NCBI RefSeq assembly: GCF_018069805.1
Contig: NZ_JAGPYN010000006.1
Coordinates: 62,001 to 126,000 of the forward strand
Length of the DNA stretch: 64,000 nt
Source of the DNA: Pseudoalteromonas ostreae
GTDB lineage: Bacteria > Pseudomonadota > Gammaproteobacteria > Enterobacterales > Alteromonadaceae
Direction: 5' to 3'
The notes beneath the pieces are model-generated. The model was not told where the DNA came from. It searched no databases and worked only from the letters and a program-made list of their open reading frames with translations. The position numbers and the translations under genes are program-made. Within the stretch, counting starts at the first letter, position 1. The number at the start of each line of letters is the position of its first letter. Shown here one piece after another: positions 27,097-35,156 of this stretch.

Positions 27097-28248
27097 ATGT
27101 CAGCATTTATTAAGTCTTTTTATCACAAATTATTTCCAGCTAGACAACTGTTGATCCGCCAAAATGGTGAGGTTAAACATGTGATATTAGCGCCTTGGTT
27201 ACAAGTTTCAGCTATAGCAGTTGTTTTAATTGCTTTAGCTTGGTTAAGCGTATCTACCCTGCAAATTTATTCACAAACCAACAAAATCTCCGATATTGAA
27301 CAAAACCAACGATCAAAACAACAACAGTGGCAGCAGCAAAAAAAGCAGCAACAACAGCAATACGAAAAACAACTCGCACAACTTGCTGAATTGGAACAAA
27401 AACAGGCTTTATTACAAAGCATGATCGATTCTTTACCTGAGTCGATGAGCAATCCACTAGAAGATGCTGCAACAATTGAAAATATCGCCCCAAAAGAACA
27501 ACAAAATGATTTTCATGAGCCGCTCGTTGACGACCCTTCCCCTGAAAGCACACAAGCCAATTTACTTTCAGTTGAACAACGCTTTGCACAGCTCGACGCT
27601 CATTATCTACAAAGCTTTCTACAAATTGAGCAACAAATAGAACGCCGCCAGCACGATATTTTAACTATGCTCAAAGGTGCAGGGCTTGATAGTGCCTTGG
27701 CGCGTAATTTTGATGGTGACATGACAGAAACCGCACAAGGTGGTCCACTGGATTTATTTGATGAATCAAAGATCCCGACTGAGTTTTTAATCATCGCCGA
27801 TAAACTGTTGGCGTTGAATAAGCTTGAAAATTTACTCAGTGAGTTACCACAAACCCTGCCTGCAGCAAATTACTATATTTCAAGTAGTTTTGGACTGCGT
27901 AAAGATCCAGTGAATAATCGTCATGCTTATCATAAAGGCGTTGATTTAGCTGGTTGGCATAAAACCGAAATATTTGCTCCCGCTGATGGCATTGTATTAC
28001 GCGCAGGGCGCAACGGTGGTTATGGTAACTTTATCGAACTGAAACATAAAAACGGCTTTGTAACTCGGTTTGGTCACTTAAATAAAATCAACGTTAAAAA
28101 AGGCCAAACAGTAGCTAAAAATGATGTCATCGGATTAATGGGCAGTACTGGCAGAAGTACTGGCACCCACCTACACTATGAAGTATTACTTAACGACAAA
28201 CATGTCAATCCGGTTAAAATAACAAAGGCGCTTTCACGTGTTCGGTAA
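27097..28248 (+). CDS. M23-family murein endopeptidase, membrane anchored
   Basis: 383 residues. One membrane segment at about 29-50 (LQVSAIAVVLIALAWLSV) is followed by a glutamine-rich coiled coil at about 60-110, a linker, and a LytM/M23 domain from about 255. Zinc-binding motifs are HKGVD (about 278) and HLHYE (about 358), with GYGNFIELKH typical of the family. It should cut peptidoglycan cross-links in the periplasm or activate amidases. Both HxxxD and HxH motifs are intact, so it is probably active. Its stop overlaps the start of the bactofilin gene, a pairing seen widely and linked in other bacteria to cell curvature and local wall growth. No strong ribosome site precedes the ATG. Confidence 0.92.
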   Translation: MSAFIKSFYHKLFPARQLLIRQNGEVKHVILAPWLQVSAIAVVLIALAWLSVSTLQIYSQTNKISDIEQNQRSKQQQWQQQKKQQQQQYEKQLAQLAELEQKQALLQSMIDSLPESMSNPLEDAATIENIAPKEQQNDFHEPLVDDPSPESTQANLLSVEQRFAQLDAHYLQSFLQIEQQIERRQHDILTMLKGAGLDSALARNFDGDMTETAQGGPLDLFDESKIPTEFLIIADKLLALNKLENLLSELPQTLPAANYYISSSFGLRKDPVNNRHAYHKGVDLAGWHKTEIFAPADGIVLRAGRNGGYGNFIELKHKNGFVTRFGHLNKINVKKGQTVAKNDVIGLMGSTGRSTGTHLHYEVLLNDKHVNPVKITKALSRVR

Positions 28249-28729
28249 AAAAAAATCAGCAGTAAGTAGTTCTGCAAATCCTCAACTAAAAAGAACCAAC
28301 CACACTCCGTCGATCATTTCTGAAGATGTTCGCTTAACGGGCAGCTTAGTAAGTCAAGGTGAAGTACAGCTAGATGGTCGCATAGATGGTGATGTACGTG
28401 TTAATCATTTAGTTATTGGTAATACCGGTTGTGTTGAAGGTTCAGTGGTTGCTGAAAGCGTGATTGTAAAAGGTAAAGTAATCGGCTCACTGAACGCCAG
28501 CAAAGTGGTTATTGAACGTTCGGCACAAGTACACGGGGATGTTTATCAAGATACTTTAAGTATTGATGCTGGTGCAATTATTGAAGGTAAATTAAAACAA
28601 CGCCATGAAGCTGAAACAGTCGAATTAATTACCAGTAACGCTGAATCAAAACCGGAGCTTACATCTGCGCTCACTGAAGGTGATAATGACTTGTCGTTTT
28701 TCAACAAACAAGCCACAGATAAAAAATAA
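28238..28729 (+). CDS. Bactofilin (polymer-forming cytoskeletal protein)
   Basis: 163 residues starting at GTG 28238, which overlaps the M23 gene by 11 bases. A short basic tail leads into a right-handed beta-helix: IISEDVRLTGSLVSQGEVQ, DGRIDGDVRV and EGSVVAESVIVKGKV show the regular hexapeptide-like turns of the bactofilin/CcmA family. Bactofilins self-assemble into filaments without nucleotide and recruit wall enzymes at the inner face of the membrane. Overlap with a LytM peptidase supports a shared role in cell shape. The acidic C-terminal tail is unstructured and variable. Confidence 0.92.
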   Translation: MFGKKKSAVSSSANPQLKRTNHTPSIISEDVRLTGSLVSQGEVQLDGRIDGDVRVNHLVIGNTGCVEGSVVAESVIVKGKVIGSLNASKVVIERSAQVHGDVYQDTLSIDAGAIIEGKLKQRHEAETVELITSNAESKPELTSALTEGDNDLSFFNKQATDKK

Positions 28730-28745
28730 TTGCTTTATTTTTCTT

Positions 28746-29219
28746 TTATTTTTTCTTCGTAACATACATCGTAATATCAGCAGTGAAGACCAATTCTCTG
28801 CGAATATTGTAAAGCTTTACTGGCACCACTAAATCCTCTTTATCTAGCCATTGTTTTGGCATTGCAATTTCTGCCACAGCTGTGACATCTGTATCAACCT
28901 TCGCTAAGTACTCTACCGTCATTCCTTTAGGGATCCAGCGATGAGTTTTATACGGCACCGTTGCATCAACCATCACACCGGCGCATAACTCAGCTAAATT
29001 ACATTGTGCAATCGCGTGAATAGTCCCAATATGATTGTGCACATTACGGCGGTTTTTAACCATTGCGCTACAATGCCCTTCCTTTACAGCTAAAATTGTA
29101 GGTTTAACTGAGCCAAAATAAGGCGCTTTAAAACACACTACTTTAGTAAATAACCAATTGCCAAATGGTAAATTTTTTAATTTTGACCATGTTTTCAAAA
29201 CAACAGATTTATCACTCAT
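28746..29219 (-). CDS. Hotdog-fold DUF4442 protein (thioesterase-like)
   Basis: 157 residues on the minus strand, convergent with the bactofilin gene. The pattern of a long hydrophobic helix (GTIHAIAQCNLAELCAGVMV) flanked by beta strands matches the DUF4442 branch of the hotdog superfamily, related to acyl-CoA thioesterases. The segment RNVHNHIGTIHAIAQ carries the Asn/His residues often found at the active site. A substrate cannot be named. The T-rich 16-bp gap to the bactofilin gene has no clear shared terminator. Confidence 0.75.
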   Translation of the reverse strand: MSDKSVVLKTWSKLKNLPFGNWLFTKVVCFKAPYFGSVKPTILAVKEGHCSAMVKNRRNVHNHIGTIHAIAQCNLAELCAGVMVDATVPYKTHRWIPKGMTVEYLAKVDTDVTAVAEIAMPKQWLDKEDLVVPVKLYNIRRELVFTADITMYVTKKK

Positions 29220-29379
29220 AACTTTTCTTAATTAAAATGACAGATACATCAAATTAACACATCCGACCAGATGATAGAAGCGTATTTATTTATCTCACTA
29301 ATAATATTCGGTCTGGTCGGCCATATGCCCTTTCTTTTTTATCTTTGCAGACCTAAAATACGCGGCAAAAGGAGCACTC

Positions 29380-30573
29380 ATGCCAACAACCGATCGCCGC
29401 AATCAACTTAGTGTTATTTTAATTCTCGCTCTTCTGGTTATATTTTGCCCATTAGCGATTGATATTTATTTACCCGCATTTCCTGCTATAGCGCAAGCAT
29501 TGGCTATTGATGAGCAGCAAGTGCAACTTACCGTCGCTATTTTTATGCTGACGGTTGGCTTAGGTCAGCTTATAGCAGGTCCTTTAGCCGACAAGTTTGG
29601 CCGCCGTCCAGTCGCACTATTTGGCATCACACTGTATGGATTGGCTGGGATGTTGGCTTTTTTAGCACCTAGTTTTAGCATTCTGATGCTTGCACGTGCA
29701 CTGCAAGGTTTTGGGGCTTGTGCCACTTTTGTGGTTGCATTTGCGATTGTTCGTGATACCTACGGCAGTGCTAAAAGCGGCCAAATGATCACTTACCTAA
29801 ATGGTATTGTGTGTTTTATTCCTGCGTTAGCACCTATTTTAGGCGCTTGGCTGACTGTGCAATTTGGCTGGCGGATGAACTTTTTATTTTTGGCGGGGTT
29901 TGCTTGTGTTGGACTAATGATCACTGCCATATATTTTAAAGAAACACGCCCTACGGATAGCCACTATGAGGGCCACATACTCGATTTACGTCGTTTTATA
30001 CCAATCATTCGCACGCCTATTTTTCTTTTTAATAGCCTAATTTGTATGGTGGCAATGTCGGCTATTTTAGCTTTTGTAACATTAGCACCGGGATGGATCA
30101 TGACCGAGTTAGGTGGATCGGTCAGCGATTTTACTTTTTGGTTTACTCTCAATGCCATTGTTAGCATTGTAGCCAGCTTTATTGCACCATTGTATATCAA
30201 ACGCCATAGTCAAAAAGCGTTACGCATAGGTATGAGTTTATTAATTTTCTCTGGTGTACTGATTTTAATTCTCGGCCAGTTTAAAAGTGCCTTTGCTTTT
30301 ATGCTGCCAGTGTTGATTGCTGCGCTAGGCTTTGCACTTAGCTTAGGCTCAGCGGCTGGAATGGCATTGTCACATTTTGCTAAACAAGCAGGTACAGCAT
30401 CTGCGCTAATCGGTTTAATGCAAATGAGCGGCGCAGGAGCGTTGGTTATGCTCACCCAAGTACTTCCTTTCAATGCGCCCGAGTTTATTGCTTTTCACTT
30501 ATTATTATTGCTGCCACTATGGGTTATACTGCTCAGTAATAAAGCGCACGCTTATCACCCTAAAAATACATAA
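29380..30573 (+). CDS. MFS multidrug efflux transporter, Bcr/CflA type
   Basis: 397 residues and 12 membrane segments, with AAAGGAG before the ATG. The MFS motif A appears as GPLADKFGRRPV (about residue 68), and the TM1 segment CPLAIDIYLPAFPAI is typical of the Bcr/CflA drug-resistance subfamily (DHA1). It should export drugs or metabolites by proton antiport. Five bases separate its stop from the LysE-family exporter, so the two are probably co-transcribed with mgsA. Confidence 0.88.
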   Translation: MPTTDRRNQLSVILILALLVIFCPLAIDIYLPAFPAIAQALAIDEQQVQLTVAIFMLTVGLGQLIAGPLADKFGRRPVALFGITLYGLAGMLAFLAPSFSILMLARALQGFGACATFVVAFAIVRDTYGSAKSGQMITYLNGIVCFIPALAPILGAWLTVQFGWRMNFLFLAGFACVGLMITAIYFKETRPTDSHYEGHILDLRRFIPIIRTPIFLFNSLICMVAMSAILAFVTLAPGWIMTELGGSVSDFTFWFTLNAIVSIVASFIAPLYIKRHSQKALRIGMSLLIFSGVLILILGQFKSAFAFMLPVLIAALGFALSLGSAAGMALSHFAKQAGTASALIGLMQMSGAGALVMLTQVLPFNAPEFIAFHLLLLLPLWVILLSNKAHAYHPKNT

Positions 30574-30578
30574 AAACA

Positions 30579-31214
30579 ATGATCAATTTTGAATTTTTAC
30601 TGTCATTTTTAGCCGCGAGTTTTTTAATCGCTGTTGCGCCTGGTCCTTCCAATGCTTTTTTAATGGCACAAACTTTTGCCAATGGCCGCGCAGCAGGTTT
30701 ACAAAGCGCATGTGGTTTTGCTTTGGGCGCAGTGGCGCATACTTTCTTTGCCGTAGTCGGTCTTACGGCTATCCTAAAAGCCTCAGAAGTGGCTTATAAC
30801 TGCGTACAATACGCTGGTGCTGCCTACTTATGTTATTTAGGTATAATGATGTTTAAAAGCACATTTATCCAGCCTCAGTGCAGTAGCGAAGATAAACCCC
30901 ATATGAGCACCAAGAAAAAAACGAATGTTATGTTTCAGGCTATGATGACTGAAGTGCTTAACCCTAAAGTAGCGTTATTTTTTATTGCGTTTATTCCGCA
31001 GTTTGTTGATCCAACCCTGTCATCATCAACTACATTTCAATTAGCTTTCTTTGGCTTACTGTATCCACTTTTTGCGTTTCCGATTGACTGCACGTATATT
31101 TACTTTGGCGATAAAATTGCAGGCTACTTTAGAGAACACCCGCAAAGTCAAATTTGGATTGATCGTATAACAGGTGTAGTATTTGTAGTTCTTGCGGTTA
31201 ATCTACTCATCTAA
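30579..31214 (+). CDS. LysE/RhtB-family amino acid exporter
   Basis: 211 residues with about six membrane segments. The N-terminal motif APGPSNAFLMAQTFANGR (about 19-37) and the later NPKVALFFIAFIPQF are hallmarks of the RhtB/LysE superfamily. It should export amino acids or derivatives such as homoserine lactone. It starts five bases after the MFS gene and is followed after 17 bases by mgsA, so the three may form one transcript. The substrate is not predictable. Confidence 0.88.
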   Translation: MINFEFLLSFLAASFLIAVAPGPSNAFLMAQTFANGRAAGLQSACGFALGAVAHTFFAVVGLTAILKASEVAYNCVQYAGAAYLCYLGIMMFKSTFIQPQCSSEDKPHMSTKKKTNVMFQAMMTEVLNPKVALFFIAFIPQFVDPTLSSSTTFQLAFFGLLYPLFAFPIDCTYIYFGDKIAGYFREHPQSQIWIDRITGVVFVVLAVNLLI

Positions 31215-31231
31215 AAAGAAAAAGAGTTAGT

Positions 31232-31696
31232 ATGGAACAAAAACAACAAACCCTTCCAGCTCAAAAAAACATTGCTTTAGTTGCGCACGATGGTAAAAAA
31301 GCAGCATTGCTAGCGTGGTGTAATAAACATAGTGATAACCTCCGTAAGCACACTTTGTATGGCACAAGTACTACAGGTCATTTAATAGAGAGAAATACCG
31401 GGCTCGATGTGATCAAATTGCTTAGCGGCCCAATGGGTGGCGATCAGCAATTAGGCGCTAAAATTGCCGAACATGAAATTCATATGTTGATTTTCTTTTG
31501 GGATCCCCTCGCCTCTCAGCCTCATGATCCTGATGTTAAAGCATTATTGCGCTTAGCAGCTGTGTGGAATATTCCAGTGGCGTGTAATGAAGTCAGCGCA
31601 GATATGATTTTAAGCTCGCCTTTGATGCATAACGAGCTTAAACGGTCATTGCCAGATTACGAAAAATACCTCGCAACCCGACAAGTCATACTATAA
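31232..31696 (+). CDS. mgsA: Methylglyoxal synthase
   Basis: 154 residues, matching the E. coli enzyme (152). Family motifs are NIALVAHDGKK near the start, TGTT-like YGTSTTGHLIE, LLSGPMGGDQQLGA with the catalytic Asp, and FFWDPLASQPHDPDVKALLR. It converts dihydroxyacetone phosphate to methylglyoxal and phosphate, a bypass that relieves sugar-phosphate stress. AAAGAG precedes the ATG. The convergent yegD-like gene ends seven bases away. Confidence 0.96.
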   Translation: MEQKQQTLPAQKNIALVAHDGKKAALLAWCNKHSDNLRKHTLYGTSTTGHLIERNTGLDVIKLLSGPMGGDQQLGAKIAEHEIHMLIFFWDPLASQPHDPDVKALLRLAAVWNIPVACNEVSADMILSSPLMHNELKRSLPDYEKYLATRQVIL

Positions 31697-31702
31697 GCCC
31701 CT

Positions 31703-33070
31703 TTAACGATAAAGCATGCTTGCCCATTTAGTGAGTCCTGCGGTTACACTACCAAAGTGATCGCCATTTACCATTTTAATATCACCTAAGTGCTCGACTA
31801 ATGCAGCTTTTATTAGTGGCGATTGCGCGCTGCCACCGGTAAGGTAAATCACATCAGGAACGCTCCCCGCATCTTTAATCGCTTGTTTTGCTAAACTTAC
31901 TATTTGCATAATAGAATCATCAACCGCCACAGCTAAATCAGCGCGTGATATCACTTTATGTAATTGTGGTGCTAAAAACCCTAATTCACAGTCATACTCA
32001 GTCACTGACGAAAGCGCAATTTTTGCCGCCTCCCCTTGCTGTACCAGCTGATGACCTTGCTTATTTTGCTGCAAATCGATCAGTCGTTGAAATAACTCAG
32101 GTGCTTGTACTTCACGTAACTGTGTTAGTAACTCTCGGTGATGGCTTTGACTATAAAACTGGCTTTGTAAGTTCACATCGTTAATTTTACATGCTTGCCA
32201 AAATGCTTGATTAGGCAGTGGTAAACCTGATTTAAACTGACTGCCTAAACCAAGCAATGGCATTAATGCGTGATAGCTTAAAGCAATGTCTAAATCATTA
32301 CCGCCAACACGTTTACCTGTATGCGCTAAAAAGTCATGATCACGGTCACTACTATCACGAAAGCTAGGTCCCATTTGCACAAATGAGCAGTCACTGGTAC
32401 CACCACCAATATCAATAACCAATACTTTTTGATCGTGATTTAAGTCACTTTCATAATCAATTCCCGCTGCGAGTGGTTCATATAAAAAAGCCACATCTTT
32501 AAAGCCCGCTCGTTTTGCTGCACGCTCTAAAATACCAATTGCTTGTTGGTTTGATTGCTCTCCACCCACGGCTTGGAAATTTACCGGGCGGCCAATAACC
32601 GTTTGTGTTAACTCTTTTTGTAGTGATTTTTCAGCTCGCTGTTTGATTTTTAAAATCATCGCGGTGGCAATATCTTCAAAGAAGTTGATTTGTCCTTGCT
32701 TTAAGCCTATTGCCCCAAAAAACGATTTAGGGGACTTAACAAAATAACCTTCTTCAGGAAATTGCACATATTCGTTAATTGCTTCACGGCCAATAAAAAG
32801 ACTTTCATCACTAGGGGCTAGATCTAAGTCAGACTTGATCCGCACCATACTATTAAGCAGGGCTTGGCGCTGGGTTTTAAAGTCAGTTTCATAATTTGTA
32901 CCTGTTAGATGCTGAGCAACAAAATCGACAACTAAAGCACTGTGATGTGTGTATAAGGTTGAAGGGAGGTAAAACTTACCTTGCTCTAGGGGCACTAGCT
33001 CAACAGTATTTTGAGCATTCATTACACCCATTGCGCAATTAGAACTACCATAATCAAAACCAACTACCAT
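31703..33070 (-). CDS. yegD: Hsp70-family protein, YegD-like
   Basis: 455 residues, close to E. coli YegD (450). The ATPase domain carries phosphate 1 (VGFDYGSSNCAMGV), phosphate 2 (VIDIGGGTSDCSF) and adenosine (YLTGGSAQSPLI) motifs. The substrate-binding domain of classical DnaK is absent, as expected for YegD. It is a putative chaperone-like ATPase of the cytosol with no firmly known client. The first codon sits near the left arm of a hairpin that may end transcription from the ligase gene upstream. Confidence 0.9.
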   Translation of the reverse strand: MVVGFDYGSSNCAMGVMNAQNTVELVPLEQGKFYLPSTLYTHHSALVVDFVAQHLTGTNYETDFKTQRQALLNSMVRIKSDLDLAPSDESLFIGREAINEYVQFPEEGYFVKSPKSFFGAIGLKQGQINFFEDIATAMILKIKQRAEKSLQKELTQTVIGRPVNFQAVGGEQSNQQAIGILERAAKRAGFKDVAFLYEPLAAGIDYESDLNHDQKVLVIDIGGGTSDCSFVQMGPSFRDSSDRDHDFLAHTGKRVGGNDLDIALSYHALMPLLGLGSQFKSGLPLPNQAFWQACKINDVNLQSQFYSQSHHRELLTQLREVQAPELFQRLIDLQQNKQGHQLVQQGEAAKIALSSVTEYDCELGFLAPQLHKVISRADLAVAVDDSIMQIVSLAKQAIKDAGSVPDVIYLTGGSAQSPLIKAALVEHLGDIKMVNGDHFGSVTAGLTKWASMLYR

Positions 33071-33091
33071 TACTTCACCACAACTAACATC

Positions 33092-33126
33092 AAAAGGCCG
33101 CGCAATTTAGCATACTTACGGCTTTT
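33092..33126 (-). terminator. Possible terminator after the DNA ligase gene
   Basis: On the minus strand AAAAGCCG pairs with CGGCCTTTT, with one bulged base and an 18-base loop, between the ligase stop and the yegD start. The long loop makes it weak. Confidence 0.35.
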
Positions 33127-33134
33127 TTTAAATG

Positions 33135-33983
33135 TTAATCAGGTTCGCGTTGACGTAAAAAACTGGCAAATCGTGGTAAACCGTTTTTAGTAAAACCATG
33201 GTATCGGTATGTCACCGTCGCTCCTATTGCGGGTGGATTTTGGCGCTGTGCGTTACTAAAGCCAGTACCAATTGAAAACTCTTTTCCTTGTGGTGTAACT
33301 ACTTTTAACGCCCCTAGCATGCCAGTAAATTTGCCCTTTCCTGGAAGATGAGCAATGACGACCGCTTCACTATCAAAATAAGGTTTTAACTTTAACAGCG
33401 CATCAGAACGGCCACTTTTATGCATTGCCGAGGCTAAATGCAGCATTACACCTTCACCACCTTGCTGAGTTACTTTATCATAGTACGCAGATAATGCCTG
33501 CTCTGTAGTAAATTGATACTGCTGTACTGCTTGGATGTGAGGCTTATTTAATGTTTTTACTAAACGTAGGTAATTTTCATAGCGTACTGCAAAGGGATTA
33601 TGTTGATCTGGCATGTCAAATATCTGATAGGTGACTTTTTGCCAGTCACTATCCAGCGGCTGTAAAGTGCGCACAATACCACTGAGGTCTGCAAAATCAC
33701 CGCGCTTGGTCCACAACTCACCATCTAACCTCAAATTAGGTAAATCAGCAATAAACCAGCCTGGCGCATGAATGGCATTGCCATTACGGGTTATCAACTG
33801 TGCTCCCGTCCAAATCGCACGGACCCCATCAAACTTCTCACTAACGAGATAGTTTTCAATAGCAAGCGTTTGATCTTGTTGGTAAACCTTGGCAAGTTGG
33901 GCATCTGCGGTGATCTGTGTATCAGTTGCTGAGCAAGTAAAAGTACTGATCAGCAACCATAATACTGTTAGTCCTTTAAGCAT
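33135..33983 (-). CDS. Periplasmic ATP-dependent DNA ligase (minimal, Lig B-type)
   Basis: 282 residues from the ATG at 33983, chosen because AAGGAG lies seven bases upstream; an in-frame start at 34007 has no such site. A signal peptide (LTVLWLLISTFTCSA) comes first. The adenylation domain has motif I EKFDGVRA with the nucleophilic Lys near 44, motif III LDGELW, motif IV GGEGVMLH and motif V LLKLKP. A short OB domain ends the protein. Such minimal ligases are known in Gammaproteobacteria and are thought to act in the periplasm, perhaps on incoming DNA during uptake. They need ATP, whose source in the periplasm is unclear. Confidence 0.9.
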   Translation of the reverse strand: MLKGLTVLWLLISTFTCSATDTQITADAQLAKVYQQDQTLAIENYLVSEKFDGVRAIWTGAQLITRNGNAIHAPGWFIADLPNLRLDGELWTKRGDFADLSGIVRTLQPLDSDWQKVTYQIFDMPDQHNPFAVRYENYLRLVKTLNKPHIQAVQQYQFTTEQALSAYYDKVTQQGGEGVMLHLASAMHKSGRSDALLKLKPYFDSEAVVIAHLPGKGKFTGMLGALKVVTPQGKEFSIGTGFSNAQRQNPPAIGATVTYRYHGFTKNGLPRFASFLRQREPD

Positions 33984-34017
33984 ATTGGTCTCCTTGTTTA
34001 TCACCAAGCAGACTAAA

Positions 34018-34674
34018 CTATAGCTTAATTTGTACCCATTGCCATAGCTGCTGTAAATTATCCATGCGAGAAACAGCTAAACTTAAATCGTGGCCTAGGG
34101 TGTGTTTATTCGGTATTGCAACCACAGGTACGTTTGCATTAGTTGCAGCTGTAACGCCGGTGTGTGTATCTTCAACAGCAATTGCTTGCTCTGCTGAAAT
34201 CCCTAATGTTGTCAGTGCAAGTAAATAGGGGTCCCCCGCAGGTTTTGGATTTTGCACCTCGTCTTTAGTCACTACGCAGTCAAACCATTCATAAAAGCCA
34301 TAGCCTTTTAAGATAGGTAAGGCCTCATGGCGTGCGCTACCCGTCACTAATGCCATCTTAAGATCGCTTTGCTTCACTGCCTCTAATACTTCTTGGGCAA
34401 AGGGCATTAAAGGAGGTAAATTAGTGGTAACAAATTGCTCGAATGCATCATATTTAGCCTGCGCTAACCACTGCGGTGAAACCGATAAGTTATATTGCTC
34501 AACCACTTCAATTGCCGCATCTAAGGTCGATCGACCTGAAAAACGTTGGCAAAAATCATCTTCTTCATAGCGCACGCCAAACGGTGCTAAAACATCATTC
34601 CAACAGTTAAAGTGGACACTTTCTGAATCAACTAAAGTGCCATCCATATCAAATAATACTGCTTTTAATGTCAT
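34018..34674 (-). CDS. HAD-superfamily sugar-phosphatase / phosphoglucomutase-like hydrolase
   Basis: 218 residues. The ATG at 34674 is chosen because AAAGGA lies six bases upstream; an ATG at 34680 would abut it. HAD motifs are FDMDGTLVDSE (about residue 7), VTGSARHE (motif II), KPAGDPYL (motif III Lys) and VEDTHTGVTAA (motif IV). The helical cap after motif I places it with beta-phosphoglucomutase and YqaB-like phosphatases. It probably dephosphorylates a small sugar phosphate. It lies 34 bp upstream of the ligase gene on the same strand. Confidence 0.88.
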   Translation of the reverse strand: MTLKAVLFDMDGTLVDSESVHFNCWNDVLAPFGVRYEEDDFCQRFSGRSTLDAAIEVVEQYNLSVSPQWLAQAKYDAFEQFVTTNLPPLMPFAQEVLEAVKQSDLKMALVTGSARHEALPILKGYGFYEWFDCVVTKDEVQNPKPAGDPYLLALTTLGISAEQAIAVEDTHTGVTAATNANVPVVAIPNKHTLGHDLSLAVSRMDNLQQLWQWVQIKL

Positions 34675-34700
34675 CCTCATTCCTTTATTTTTTAGCAACA

Positions 34701-34725
34701 AAAAAGGCGCTCATAGCACCTTTTT
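34701..34725 (-). terminator. Rho-independent terminator after the 99-residue gene
   Basis: Read on the minus strand, AAAAAGGTGCT pairs with AGCGCCTTTTT through 11 pairs (one G-U) with a 3-base loop. It ends the small gene at 34736 before the HAD gene. Confidence 0.7.
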
Positions 34726-34735
34726 GGGTTAATAC

Positions 34736-35035
34736 TTATGCTGTTAAACCTGCTGGTGGCTCTGCAAATGCTTCTTCACCCGTTTCAACATCTACCAACT
34801 CGTAGCCACGTTCTTTTCTAACAACTTTTAGTACTGGTTTTTCAAATGCTGTTTTTAAACGCTCTGCGTCATCTCGTAACGCATCTAAGGTGTTGCCAAA
34901 AGGCGCTGCGCCCGTTTCAGACCAATTCGTTACTTTACCATTTAGGTTATATTCAACCTCATGTATTTGATATTGCGCCGCTTCATCGTTGGTTGCATCA
35001 CAAAAAATCACTCGGTAGTTCCAAAATCCAGCCAT
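34736..35035 (-). CDS. Small acidic conserved-looking protein, unknown function
   Basis: 99 residues from the ATG at 35035, which is preceded by AAGAG. A longer in-frame reading from 35119 lacks a ribosome site and adds an unlikely basic segment. The sequence starts MAGFWNYRVIFCDATND and continues with EYQIHEVEYN-like strands, then a helix (LDALRDDAERLKTAFEKPVL) and an acidic tail. This resembles a small alpha/beta cytosolic protein. No family is recognised. It has a terminator on each side. Confidence 0.7.
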   Translation of the reverse strand: MAGFWNYRVIFCDATNDEAAQYQIHEVEYNLNGKVTNWSETGAAPFGNTLDALRDDAERLKTAFEKPVLKVVRKERGYELVDVETGEEAFAEPPAGLTA

Positions 35036-35108
35036 TGCTCTTCTCTTGTTAAATTTAATTATCGCTACTTTAGCAGCTCTAATAGGGCTTTTCACTAGCG
35101 TAAAACAA

Positions 35109-35133
35109 AAAGCCCGCAAATAATGCGGGCTTT
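35109..35133 (-). terminator. Rho-independent terminator after the TonB receptor
   Basis: Stem AAAGCCCGCA / TGCGGGCTTT with a 5-base loop. On the minus strand it is followed by TTGTTTTA, 24 bases after the receptor stop. Confidence 0.9.
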
Positions 35134-35156
35134 AATCTACTTAACTAAAATGGAAT

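Noticed and set aside
27254-27589. Minus-strand frames rich in Cys, Phe and Val
   Set aside because: They arise from the Gln/Lys-rich coiled-coil codons of the M23 peptidase read backwards.
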